Shown here piece after piece: positions 8,236 through 16,058 of a stretch of 18,205 nucleotides of DNA. This DNA is from SIG603 sp964369415 (lineage in GTDB: Bacteria; Bacillota; Clostridia; Oscillospirales; Acutalibacteraceae). Position 1 is the stretch's first letter; every line of letters begins with the position of its first letter. Where the stretch lies: positions 1 through 18,205 of the forward strand of contig CAYJFP010000029.1 of the NCBI GenBank assembly GCA_964369415.1, given 5' to 3'. The position numbers and the translations under genes are program-made. The notes beneath the pieces were generated by a model. It was not told where the DNA came from. It did not search any database and saw only the letters and a list, made by a program, of their open reading frames with translations.

Positions 8236-8613
8236 ATGAAAAAAATTATCGCAGCAGTTGTGCTCGTAGCTATGGCTTTTGTTATGGTTGCTTGCAGCAG
8301 CACAGTAAATCTTGACGGAACATGGACTTATGAATCATTCAGTGGCATGAGCGTAGCAGAATATGCAGAGTCAGTTGGTCTTACTGAAGACGCATTGGCT
8401 GATACTTTTGAGTTCAGCGGTTCAAAACTTTCATTAACAAGCGCAGCGTTACAAACAACTACAGATTATGATGTAACACTAAAATCAAACGGTGCAGAAG
8501 TTCTAAATACAGACGGTTCAATTCTTATGAGCATGGAACTTAAAGATGGCAAACTTCACTACGGTGTAGACGACGGTACAGGCAATGTTATGGAAGTTGT
8601 TTTAGTTAAATAA
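8236..8613 (+). CDS. Small secreted lipoprotein of unknown function
   Basis: This 125-residue protein starts with a lipoprotein signal peptide: MKK, a hydrophobic run, then MVAC with the lipidated Cys20. The mature part of about 105 residues looks beta-rich. It begins DGTWTYESF and repeats alternating polar and hydrophobic strands, which could be a small lipocalin-like or barrel domain, though I do not recognise a family. A strong GGAGG site lies 8 nt before the ATG, with a well-formed promoter and a terminator around it, so it is an independently expressed single gene. The protein would be anchored to the outer face of the membrane. It is acidic and has no cysteine beyond the lipid anchor. 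Confidence 0.88.
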   Translation: MKKIIAAVVLVAMAFVMVACSSTVNLDGTWTYESFSGMSVAEYAESVGLTEDALADTFEFSGSKLSLTSAALQTTTDYDVTLKSNGAEVLNTDGSILMSMELKDGKLHYGVDDGTGNVMEVVLVK

Positions 8614-8629
8614 TAGCTTTTACGAACAT

Positions 8630-8659
8630 AAAAAAGGTGGATTAATTTCCACCTTTTTT
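8630..8659. terminator. Bidirectional terminator between lipoprotein and MFS genes
   Basis: AAAAAAGGTGGA and TCCACCTTTTTT form a 12-bp perfect stem with the loop TTAATT. A run of six T follows on each strand, so it can serve both convergent genes. Confidence 0.88.
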
Positions 8660-8726
8660 CTTTTGCGTAAAATTATAAAACGCATTAAAATCTTTTGAAA
8701 CGATAAACCATATCTTATGAAAATCC

Positions 8727-9887
8727 TCAGTTTAGCTTATCTTTTTTCCGAAACCCAAAAAAGATAAGCGGAAAGGCGGATAGAGAAATTATAGCGATAA
8801 GCAAAAACGCCGGCGATAAATTTCCGTCAAACAAATCGACAAATCCCCCCATTAAAATCGGACCTAAAGTCATGCCTATGCTGTAAACCGACTGGTAAAA
8901 ACCCATTGCCGTGGTCTTAGTTTCTGGACTTGAGGTCTTTACGACCATGGTCATCATTGCGTTTCCAATAAGACTTGCGGCAAATCCGCAGATAAACTGC
9001 AAGAGATAGATAATTTCCAGCACAGAATTAAAATACATAGAAACGCAATATACCACCATCAGAGAAAATCCGATATAAAGGCATTTTCTCACGCCCAATT
9101 TTTCATAAAGTCCTCTTCGCATAAAAAGTGAGGCGCAAAACGAGCCGCCTGTATAAAGAGTAGAAGTAATGCCTAGCGAAAGTCCGTTTGCCCCGAGTTC
9201 CTTTGCCATTTGCTGTGAAAAATTCACAGCCGTAGCAAAGTTAATCAAGTTACAAAGAGATGTAAACGAGGAAAAAAGCCATAAAGACTTATTTTTTGCA
9301 ACGGATAAAATCCCCTTTAAAGTTACAGAGGATTTTACCGATTTGCTGTTTGGAATGAAAAAAGAAAGAAAAAGTGCGGTGATTCCCACGATGAAACTTG
9401 CCATGAATAGCGGTTCAATGCCCGTAGTTTCATACAAAAGACCACCCACAATATATGCAACTAAAATCCCCACGTTGTTTGCTGCAATTATCCCGCCGAC
9501 CGCCTTAGCCGCTTCGTTTTCTTTATAAAAAGAACTAAACATAACGGTAAAACTTATCCACGCCGAGCTTGCCATGCCCGAAACCGAGTTTGCCAAAAAC
9601 AAAAGCAAAGTCGAGGGAAAAATCATGAGTCCGACAGAGGAAACTGCGGCGAAAAATATTCCTATTCTAATTATTAGCATGTGATTTTGCATGTAATCTG
9701 CAAAAATTCCGAGTGGTATACGCAGTATCATCTGCGTAAAACCGTATGCGCCAACGATAAAACCGACAGCAAACGCCCCTACGTTTAACGCCAGAAGATG
9801 CGGTGTTAAAAATGGAATATAGACATATTGGGCAAACCAAAACATCGCAGCTACGATAAAAAACAGCACTCTATTTCTTGAATTCAT
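8727..9887 (-). CDS. MFS transporter
   Basis: This 386-residue integral membrane protein has about twelve hydrophobic segments in the pattern of the major facilitator superfamily. A degenerate motif A (PLGIFADYMQNHMLIIR) sits at the TM2-TM3 loop, and a related loop follows the midpoint. The length fits the family. The substrate cannot be read; drug, sugar or metabolite export are all possible. The start ATG has GGATGGG upstream and a predicted promoter (9918-9946). It is a single gene that shares the 8630-8659 terminator with the convergent lipoprotein. It is divergent from the zinc-ribbon gene, with about 190 bp between start codons. Confidence 0.88.
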   Translation of the reverse strand: MNSRNRVLFFIVAAMFWFAQYVYIPFLTPHLLALNVGAFAVGFIVGAYGFTQMILRIPLGIFADYMQNHMLIIRIGIFFAAVSSVGLMIFPSTLLLFLANSVSGMASSAWISFTVMFSSFYKENEAAKAVGGIIAANNVGILVAYIVGGLLYETTGIEPLFMASFIVGITALFLSFFIPNSKSVKSSVTLKGILSVAKNKSLWLFSSFTSLCNLINFATAVNFSQQMAKELGANGLSLGITSTLYTGGSFCASLFMRRGLYEKLGVRKCLYIGFSLMVVYCVSMYFNSVLEIIYLLQFICGFAASLIGNAMMTMVVKTSSPETKTTAMGFYQSVYSIGMTLGPILMGGFVDLFDGNLSPAFLLIAIISLSAFPLIFFGFRKKDKLN

Positions 9888-9917
9888 TTATTTTCCCATC
9901 CTTTTTAATATAATTAT

Positions 9918-9946
9918 ATTTTAGCAAAAAATATTCTTTAATACAA
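9918..9946 (-). promoter_or_regulatory. Predicted promoter of the MFS gene
   Basis: On the minus strand TTGTAT (9941-9946), a 17-nt spacer and TAAAAT (9918-9923) preceded by TGC. Confidence 0.6.
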
Positions 9947-9992
9947 TAAAAATTAAGTTTAATTATTAAATTAAAGTGATAACACTCAGTGC

Positions 9993-10038
9993 TTGTTAAC
10001 AAAAACGACTTGTAATGACTTTTTTTGCGTGTTATACT
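9993..10038 (+). promoter_or_regulatory. Predicted promoter of the zinc-ribbon/RCC1 gene with upstream palindrome
   Basis: TTGTAA (10010-10015), a 17-nt spacer and TATACT (10033-10038) preceded by TGT. A perfect 10-bp palindrome TTGTTAACAA lies at 9993-10002, just upstream of the -35, and could be a regulator site. Transcription would start near 10045, which places the ATG at 10077 in the leader and rules out starts further upstream. Confidence 0.6.
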
Positions 10039-10076
10039 TATTTAATATTGAAAAATCGAAATGGAGTTTTATAGTA

Positions 10077-11270
10077 ATGCGTTGTACAAATTGTGGAAAA
10101 AAGATAAAAGATAAATTGGTGTGCCCAAAATGCGGACTGAGACAGCCGACAGTGGAAATCAGCGAAGAGGAAGCTTCAAAAAGCAAAAAAGGCTTAATCA
10201 TTGCCTGTTCTATACTCGGTGTTCTGACTATCAGCACAGTGCTTGCTTGGATGTCCGTGACAGGTGTTTTCGGCGGTGATTCGGGTGAATCAAGCGGTAC
10301 AAGTGGCAATTTGACAGCGCTTGGAGATCCGATTGAATACAACAAGGATTTAAGTGATATTTCAGCTGGTTACAATGTTTCGGCGATTATTAATTCAGAT
10401 GCGACTGTTTTTGTGACAGATTTCACCGACACAAGTGTCGATTTCGGGCAAGGCAAGGTGGATTCTTGGAGTGACATAACACAGATTGATACAGGAATCG
10501 CCCATACAGTCGGTTTAAAGTCAGACGGCACAGTGGTTTCGACGACTGTTACAGGAGAAACCTATAACGTGGGTCAAGACCAAGTTGAGGAATGGACGGA
10601 CATCGTGCAAATCGCCACTGGACAAGCCTACACAGTAGGACTTAAGTCGGACGGCACTGTGGTCTCGACAGAGGTTAGCAACAAAGAGTTTGATGTGGGA
10701 CAAAGTGAAGTTCAGGAATGGACGGACATAGTTCAGATTTCTACAGGTGGAGTTCATACAGTAGGCCTTAAATCGGACGGCACAGTGGTTTCGACGGCGG
10801 TTAACAACCCGACATTTGACTTAGGTCAAACCGCTGTTAGCTCGTGGACAGACATTGTAGCGATTTCTGCCGCGGACATTTATACAGTTGGCTTAAAATC
10901 AGATGGGACGGTGGTTTCAACCTTTATTAACGATTCATCTTACGATGCCGGTCAAGGGCAAGTCAGCTCGTGGAAGGACATCGTCAAGATTTCTGCGGGA
11001 TTTTACCATGTGGTAGGCTTAAGGTCAGATGGCACGGTGCTCTCGACTTCTATCAGCAACACAATGTTTAATTTTGGACAAACCGTAGTCAGCGAGTGGA
11101 CGGACGTCGTGGATATTTCAGCCGGTGCGGCACATACTTTAGGCGTGAAATCCGACGGTACAGTTATTAGCACCGTGATCGGTAACCTCGACTATGACGA
11201 GGGACAATCGCTGATAAACGGCTATAACATTAACACAAAAGAGCAAACTTTAGCGGAAACCGAAGAGTAA
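10077..11270 (+). CDS. Membrane-anchored zinc-ribbon protein with seven RCC1-like repeats
   Basis: This 397-residue protein has three parts. Residues 1-24 form a C4 zinc ribbon (C3-x2-C6, C16-x2-C19). Residues 39-61 form one transmembrane helix after a KSKK stop. The rest, after a Gly/Ser linker, would lie outside the cell. Residues 131-382 hold six clean 42-residue repeats with the pattern WTDIVxISxGxxHTVGLKSDGTVVST and then GQ. A degenerate seventh precedes them at about 92-130. Seven repeats match the seven blades of RCC1-type propellers. I chose the ATG at 10077 over an upstream one because a GGAG site precedes it, the zinc ribbon starts there, and the earlier start lies before the predicted promoter. 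The ligand is unknown; a surface-binding or sensing role is inferred. No other gene shares its operon. Confidence 0.85.
   Translation: MRCTNCGKKIKDKLVCPKCGLRQPTVEISEEEASKSKKGLIIACSILGVLTISTVLAWMSVTGVFGGDSGESSGTSGNLTALGDPIEYNKDLSDISAGYNVSAIINSDATVFVTDFTDTSVDFGQGKVDSWSDITQIDTGIAHTVGLKSDGTVVSTTVTGETYNVGQDQVEEWTDIVQIATGQAYTVGLKSDGTVVSTEVSNKEFDVGQSEVQEWTDIVQISTGGVHTVGLKSDGTVVSTAVNNPTFDLGQTAVSSWTDIVAISAADIYTVGLKSDGTVVSTFINDSSYDAGQGQVSSWKDIVKISAGFYHVVGLRSDGTVLSTSISNTMFNFGQTVVSEWTDVVDISAGAAHTLGVKSDGTVISTVIGNLDYDEGQSLINGYNINTKEQTLAETEE
10350..11222 (+). repeat. 126-bp period tandem coding repeats (RCC1-like blades)
   Basis: Seven in-frame units encode the propeller blades; units 2-7 are each 126 bp. 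Units 2 and 3 are the most similar at the DNA level, suggesting fairly recent duplication or gene conversion within an older array. Confidence 0.8.
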
Positions 11271-11368
11271 TTACTCCCTATTTAGTCAAACCCGTGGTGA
11301 AGCGCACTTAAACCTTAACATATTATAACAACACCGACTTAATTAAGTGTTTCCGATAAAATAAAGAC

Positions 11369-11551
11369 GTCAATATATGATTTAAATTTTATTAAATCCT
11401 AAACTTCGTCGCACACTGTGATATAAAATAAAAAGCATAGCTCTCTCAATTTTAAAAAGAGAGCTATGCTTTTTGTATAAGCCTGTTATATACTATTTTT
11501 TACTGCAACCAACGTGACAAGTATTGACTAATAATTTTGCTTGTGATAGTA
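11369..11551 (+). repeat. 183-bp dispersed repeat, copy 1 (terminator plus promoter cassette)
   Basis: This stretch aligns over its full 183 bp, with only balanced single-base gaps, to 17637-17819 in the same orientation, by eye at about 85 percent identity. From left to right it holds GTCAATATATGATTT, a short stem around CTTCGTCGCAC, a 17-bp terminator-like hairpin, and a promoter (TTGACT-17 nt-TAGTAA). Similarity stops abruptly on both sides. It sits between the convergent RCC1-like gene and the ABC ATPase gene, and its promoter points into the 3' end of the ATPase gene, antisense to it. Confidence 0.88.
11430..11474. terminator. Bidirectional terminator hairpin within repeat copy 1
   Basis: AAAAAGCATAGCTCTCT (11430-11446) pairs perfectly over 17 bp with 11458-11474, and each strand ends in a T run. 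It would terminate both the RCC1-like gene and the ABC transporter operon. Confidence 0.85.
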
Positions 11552-11552
11552 A
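11524..11552 (+). promoter_or_regulatory. Predicted promoter in repeat copy 1
   Basis: TTGACT (11524-11529), 17 nt, TAGTAA (11547-11552) preceded by TGA. No plus-strand gene follows; transcription would run antisense into the ATPase gene that ends at 11562. Confidence 0.5.
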
Positions 11553-11561
11553 TGTTAACTC

Positions 11562-12692
11562 CTAAATTTTATAATAATCGTAAAGTTTAGAGTCGTTTAT
11601 TTCTTTTATCTTTTTGGGTCTACCAAGATTTTCTTTTGTATCTTTATCAAAAAAGTGCAAGTGCTCTTGAAGCAGTTCAAGGTGCACTGTTTCGCCGATA
11701 GAAAAGTTTACATACTTAACAATCACTACTAATTTGACACCATTCATAGATAGGTATACCGCATAGTTTGCCCCCTGATTCTCGATATACGTTACATTTG
11801 CCTCCAATGTTTTGCCGCCAAATGCCTCTTTATGTATCAAAATATTTTCAGGCCTAATACCGCAAATGTATTCACCATTTTCTTTTAGATAATCGTGCCA
11901 CCCATCATCTAAAAGCATATGTAAATTTTGATAATTCAAATGATTTTTACATATCCTAACATTTTCAACTATATTCATAGGGGGAAAACCTATAAACCTA
12001 GCCGTAAAAACATTTTTGGGAAAATGGTACACATTATATGGCGTGTCATACATTTGAATTTCACCTTTATTAAGCAGCATTATTCTTGTACCAAATGTAA
12101 GTGCTTCTATCTGATCGTGAGTAACATAAATCATCGTTTGCTTAAATTTTTCGTGTATGTCTAAAAGTGCCTGTCTTGCCGCAACACGAAGTTGGGCATC
12201 TAGGTTTGAAAGTGGTTCATCTAAAAGAAATATTGGGCTATTTTTAACCGTAGCCCTTGCAAGTGCTACCCTTTGACGTTGACCACCTGAAAGCTCTCTT
12301 GGAAGTCTCTTTCTATATGGTTCTAATTCAAGCATTTTAAGAACCATCTCAAGTCTTTCTTCTATCTCTTTTTTTGGCACCTTTGCAATCTTTAGTCCAT
12401 AGGTAATATTTTTTTCAACATTCATATGAGGATAAAGTGCGTAGTTTTGAAATACCATAGATACATCACGGTGCCCAGAGGCAACATCTACAACACTTCT
12501 ACCGCTTAGCACAACGTCTCCCGTTACAATGTCTTCAAGTCCTGCGATTACTCTTAACAGTGTCGACTTGCCACATCCCGAAGGCCCAAGTAAAACTAGG
12601 CGCTCTCCCTTTTCAGCTTCGAAACTGATATTTTCAATAACAACATTACTTCCATATGCTTTTTTTACATCTTTAAATTCAACTGCATTCAT
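11562..12692 (-). CDS. CUT1 sugar ABC transporter ATP-binding protein (MsmK/UgpC type)
   Basis: This 376-residue ATPase powers the transporter encoded just upstream. All nucleotide-binding elements are present: Walker A GPSGCGKST at 36-44, Q-loop Gln82, signature LSGGQ at 134-138, Walker B FLLDEP at 155-160 and switch His192. After about residue 235 it carries the beta-rich regulatory (TOBE/OB-like) domain typical of MsmK, MalK and UgpC proteins. It is the last gene of the four-gene operon, 26 bp after the second permease gene, with a GGAG site. Many Firmicutes share one distant MsmK among several transporters; here the ATPase is encoded within the operon. Transcription ends at the hairpin in repeat copy 1. 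Confidence 0.93.
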   Translation of the reverse strand: MNAVEFKDVKKAYGSNVVIENISFEAEKGERLVLLGPSGCGKSTLLRVIAGLEDIVTGDVVLSGRSVVDVASGHRDVSMVFQNYALYPHMNVEKNITYGLKIAKVPKKEIEERLEMVLKMLELEPYRKRLPRELSGGQRQRVALARATVKNSPIFLLDEPLSNLDAQLRVAARQALLDIHEKFKQTMIYVTHDQIEALTFGTRIMLLNKGEIQMYDTPYNVYHFPKNVFTARFIGFPPMNIVENVRICKNHLNYQNLHMLLDDGWHDYLKENGEYICGIRPENILIHKEAFGGKTLEANVTYIENQGANYAVYLSMNGVKLVVIVKYVNFSIGETVHLELLQEHLHFFDKDTKENLGRPKKIKEINDSKLYDYYKI

Positions 12693-12718
12693 AATATAAA
12701 CTGCTCCATTTTTTATTG

Positions 12719-13543
12719 CTACTTAATACCTGATGATGAGAATGTGTTGATGATAAGTCTTTGAAAGAACAGATACAACAACAGCGGTATAATCATCGTC
12801 ACCACTGACATAGCCATTATTTTTGTAAACTCATTTCCCGCCTCATTGGATACAAATAATTGTAACGCAAGTGGCAAAGTGTAATTTTCTTTATTCTTAA
12901 GTATAAGACTTGGCCAAACAAATTCATTCCAACTGCCTGCAAAAAACCAAATACTACTTGCGACAAGTTGTGGCCTAATGAGTGGCAAAACAATATCTTT
13001 CATTATTCTAAGGTCTCCGGTATTATCCACCTTTGCCGCCTCTATCAATGAAAGAGGAATATTTCTCATTGACTGTACCAACAAAAACACCGCAGAACCT
13101 GCAAAAACTTGTGGTATTATTACTCCTATTATGCTGTCAACCAAGTTTAATTGTGCAAGCGTTATATAGTTTGGTATCATGGTTACAGTAAATGGTACAA
13201 ACATAGAAACCATCATAGACAACGAAATGAGATTTTTCCCTTTAAAATTATAATATACAAGCGCATACGCCGCTATAAACGACACCAATACTCTTAAAAA
13301 AGTACTGGCACTTGCCGAAACAAACGTATTAAATACAACCCTTAAAAGTGGAACACTCTCATTTAATGCGAAATAATTATCGAAGGTAAAAGTCTCTGAG
13401 ATAAGTGCTACCGCATTAGCATATGCTTCTCTCTCAGGCTTAAATGAGTTTGAAAATGCAAAAATAAACGGATATAAAAATGCAAAAACCACTACAAGAA
13501 ATAAGATATGCCATAAAAATTTCCATCTTTTTTTAGTTTTCAT
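12719..13543 (-). CDS. CUT1 sugar ABC transporter permease (MalG/UgpE type)
   Basis: This 274-residue inner-membrane permease has about six transmembrane segments and the cytoplasmic EAA loop (SLIEAAKVDNTGDLRIMKDIVLPLIRP), which docks the ATPase. I chose the ATG at 13541-13543 over one 21 bp upstream. An AAGGTG site stands 5 nt before it, and the protein then begins with MKTKKRWK, a normal basic leader. With that start it overlaps the end of the first permease gene by 11 bp, indicating translational coupling. It pairs with the preceding permease to form the channel. Confidence 0.92.
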   Translation of the reverse strand: MKTKKRWKFLWHILFLVVVFAFLYPFIFAFSNSFKPEREAYANAVALISETFTFDNYFALNESVPLLRVVFNTFVSASASTFLRVLVSFIAAYALVYYNFKGKNLISLSMMVSMFVPFTVTMIPNYITLAQLNLVDSIIGVIIPQVFAGSAVFLLVQSMRNIPLSLIEAAKVDNTGDLRIMKDIVLPLIRPQLVASSIWFFAGSWNEFVWPSLILKNKENYTLPLALQLFVSNEAGNEFTKIMAMSVVTMIIPLLLYLFFQRLIINTFSSSGIK

Positions 13544-14423
13544 AATACACCTTCTTTGCCACAACCTCTCTTAAAATGTAAAGTCCTACTCCGAATACTA
13601 AAAGTGTCATAACCGATAGTGCTGCTGACTCACCTGTTTCAAAAAGACTAAATGCTTTAAAGTACGAATCATAGATAATATTTGAGCTTCCGTAGTTTGG
13701 CCCACCTCTTGTTAAAACTTGAATGGGACTGTACACATAGGTAAGACCTTGAACTATAGTCATAATTAGTATATAAAATGAGGTTGACCCTGTTACCGGG
13801 GCGACAATGTTCATAAATATTTTATGAAGAGGAATATTATCAAGCTTTGCCACTTCAATAATTTCGGTCGAAACACCACTTACCGCTGCAAATAGAGTAA
13901 TAAAGTTATATCCAAAGCACTTCCATGAAGTTATGAAACTAATTACCACTATAACTAATCCGTCCGTCGCCGTCCAAATCGGCATATCCATTCCAAAAAA
14001 CTTGACTATATCTGCTATCGGCCCTGATATGGGATTAAGTAGCCATGTGAATATCATCGAACTTACAACTAGCGATATAAATCCTGGAAGAAAAAACACC
14101 GACTTGTAAAAACCTTGAAACTTCCCTAAAATAAATCTGCATACAAATGCAAATATATACGGCACGATGAAATTGATAATTAATAACAATACAATATAAA
14201 TTGATGTATTTAACAAAACCTTATGAAATATCTCATCTGTAAATAGTCTAGTATAGTTGTCAAAACCGACAAACTCTTTGTTGGGACTCACCATATTCCA
14301 GTCAAAAAAACTGAGGTAGACTGTATATATAGTGGGTCCCACAACAAAAACTATAAAGAATGTTAACATAGGGATAAGATACAAATACGGTTTTACTTTA
14401 GTAAAAACAGATTTTCCTTTCAC
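13533..14423 (-). CDS. CUT1 sugar ABC transporter permease (MalF/UgpA type)
   Basis: This 296-residue permease has six predicted membrane segments and the EAA loop EIIEVAKLDNIPLHKIFMNIVAPV, which contacts the ATP-binding subunit. The start codon is GTG at 14421-14423. A TAGGAGG ribosome binding site overlaps the stop codon of the binding protein and lies 8 nt upstream. The gene follows the binding protein by 12 bp, the usual order in carbohydrate uptake operons. The GGPNYGSSNIIYDSYFKAF segment near the C terminus is typical of this subunit. Confidence 0.92.
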   Translation of the reverse strand: MKGKSVFTKVKPYLYLIPMLTFFIVFVVGPTIYTVYLSFFDWNMVSPNKEFVGFDNYTRLFTDEIFHKVLLNTSIYIVLLLIINFIVPYIFAFVCRFILGKFQGFYKSVFFLPGFISLVVSSMIFTWLLNPISGPIADIVKFFGMDMPIWTATDGLVIVVISFITSWKCFGYNFITLFAAVSGVSTEIIEVAKLDNIPLHKIFMNIVAPVTGSTSFYILIMTIVQGLTYVYSPIQVLTRGGPNYGSSNIIYDSYFKAFSLFETGESAALSVMTLLVFGVGLYILREVVAKKVYYEN

Positions 14424-14435
14424 CCTTAATGCCTC

Positions 14436-15773
14436 CTACTCGTAATCGGCATTAATTGTATCTTGTGCATTTTTTAAACTCTCTTCAACACTTGTTCCAG
14501 TAAATATTTCATCTCTTGAAGCAAGTAATACTTGTTCGTGTTTTAGTCCATTATCTCCAGGGAATGTCGCCCATTGTGTGGCATACTGTAAATCTTCAAA
14601 TCTAGCCGCTATCATTTCATTTTCTGTTATCATTTCAGAATCAGCCGCTGATTTAACAGGTGGAATATATCCTGTAGCAGTATCAAATGCAACCATATTT
14701 TCTTCGCTTAATAACCATTTAACAACTTCTGCCGCAGCCGCTTTTTCTTCATCTGACGCAGCTGTTACTGCTAAAAGATTTCCGCCTACAGGAAGTTTTA
14801 ACTCATTGCCTTCCCAAGTAGGTGCTGTCATTATTTCAAGGTCAAAATTTGCAGAATTCATATAGTTTGTTCCGCTTGCACTTGAAGAAATCATCATACC
14901 AAGTTCACCTTGAAGAAACGCTTGGTCTACAGTGCTTCTGTCTGCGTGTAAAGAAACGCCATCTTTAATTACTGCATCTGCATGTAATTGATACGCTTCT
15001 ACAGCTTCAGGTGAATTGATGCTACATTTTCCATCTGTTATAAAGTTTGCGCCGTTACTCTCAAGATAGTATTGAAGTGCCCATGTGTCACCCTCTGTGA
15101 TATAAAAACCGTATTTATCTGTCTTTTCTTTAATATCATAAGCGACTTCGTACATACCTTCCCAAGTTTTCAAATCTGAAACATCTGCACCTACTTCTGC
15201 AATTAAATCTTTATTTACATAAAGAACAGGAACTGAAACAGCATATGGAAAACCTACTATATCACCCGCTTGATTTAATGATAGTGTCTTAATTGATTCT
15301 TCATATGTATCGTCTAAAAAGTTTTTGTCTTCGTCACTGCCATAGTTTACAAATAATTCACTTGCTGGTGTGTAAGAAAAGTTATCTGAAAAATACTCAC
15401 TAAATGTATACCCTACTTGTACTATTTCAGGGCCTCTGCCTGCTGCAACTTCGGCTTGAAGGTCACGCATAATACCTTGATATCCACCACTTACAAATTT
15501 ATGCTCAGCTATTACCTTATCCTGTGACTCGTTGAATTCTTTCAAAATTTCTCCAATAGCTGTTCCACCGTCTTGGTCTGAATGCTTGTGCCAAAATTCA
15601 ATGGTTATCGCCTCTTCATTTGATTCACTACCTTCTGCTGACATTTCTGATGCCGACTCGACTGATTCCCCCTCTTCTTTTGAAGCTGATGCACTTTGTA
15701 CTGTGCACGACATCAAACCTGCCGCCATTAATACTGCCATTCCTAATGCTGATGCTTTCTTAAGTAAACTCAT
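14436..15773 (-). CDS. Extracellular sugar-binding lipoprotein of the CUT1 transporter
   Basis: This 445-residue solute-binding protein captures the substrate outside the cell and delivers it to the permeases. The chosen start (ATG at 15771-15773) gives a proper lipoprotein signal, MSLLKKAS followed by a hydrophobic stretch and LMSC with Cys23, and has TAAGGAG 10 nt upstream. A longer frame starting 45 bp earlier would bury this signal, so I reject it. After a Ser/Glu-rich linker, the mature domain begins ITIEFWHKHSDQDGG and shows the family pattern of family 1 sugar-binding proteins (AAGRGPEIVQVGY; FLQGELGMMISSSA). The sugar is not evident. Oligosaccharides, glycerol phosphate and polyols are all transported by relatives. 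The divergent isomerase gene suggests a sugar or polyol. Confidence 0.92.
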   Translation of the reverse strand: MSLLKKASALGMAVLMAAGLMSCTVQSASASKEEGESVESASEMSAEGSESNEEAITIEFWHKHSDQDGGTAIGEILKEFNESQDKVIAEHKFVSGGYQGIMRDLQAEVAAGRGPEIVQVGYTFSEYFSDNFSYTPASELFVNYGSDEDKNFLDDTYEESIKTLSLNQAGDIVGFPYAVSVPVLYVNKDLIAEVGADVSDLKTWEGMYEVAYDIKEKTDKYGFYITEGDTWALQYYLESNGANFITDGKCSINSPEAVEAYQLHADAVIKDGVSLHADRSTVDQAFLQGELGMMISSSASGTNYMNSANFDLEIMTAPTWEGNELKLPVGGNLLAVTAASDEEKAAAAEVVKWLLSEENMVAFDTATGYIPPVKSAADSEMITENEMIAARFEDLQYATQWATFPGDNGLKHEQVLLASRDEIFTGTSVEESLKNAQDTINADYE

Positions 15774-15835
15774 ACAAAATAAACTCCTTAAAATTATTTT
15801 TCTCCAACAATATTTCACTGCTGTTTAGCAATCAC

Positions 15836-15890
15836 ATTATATAGTCACAAGATTATTTAGGAAAGCATTTCGCCGTTAACTCTTTGTTAA
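15836..15890 (-). promoter_or_regulatory. Predicted promoter region of the ABC transporter operon
   Basis: A perfect TATAAT lies at 15836-15841 on the minus strand, with only a weak -35 (TTTCCT, 15859-15864) at 17-nt spacing. The inverted repeat TTAAC-TCTTT-GTTAA at 15876-15890 sits just upstream of the -35, a typical activator position. A second small palindrome, TGCT-GTTT-AGCA (15819-15830), lies at the predicted start point and could be an operator. A weak -35 plus an upstream repeat fits activated expression, but the regulator is unknown. Confidence 0.5.
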
Positions 15891-16058
15891 TATTTATGTA
15901 ATTATTTTTCACTTTTATTAAGGACTAGTTAAGTTTTCGACTAAATCTTCTTTCCTGTAAACATTACGCTAAATAGTAATTAAACTTTTGAATAAGTACT
16001 TTTTTTAAGACTTTTTTTATGATATATTTGTCTAAAACTAAAAAAGAAGGGTTTAAAA

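Noticed and set aside
9993..10076. Upstream start of the zinc-ribbon gene giving 28 extra residues
   Set aside because: That ATG-equivalent lies before the predicted promoter, has no ribosome binding site, and adds sequence ahead of a normal zinc-ribbon N terminus.
9986..10345. Minus-strand frame opposite the zinc-ribbon gene
   Set aside because: It lies antisense to the zinc ribbon, membrane helix and linker and has no domain or ribosome binding site of its own.
10350..11222. CRISPR-like or non-coding tandem array from the 126-bp periodicity
   Set aside because: The repeats are in frame throughout a long coding sequence and keep the RCC1-like protein pattern; they diverge mainly at third codon positions.
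15774..15818. Longer N terminus for the sugar-binding lipoprotein
   Set aside because: It would place 15 residues before a complete lipoprotein signal peptide; the internal ATG has a good TAAGGAG site.
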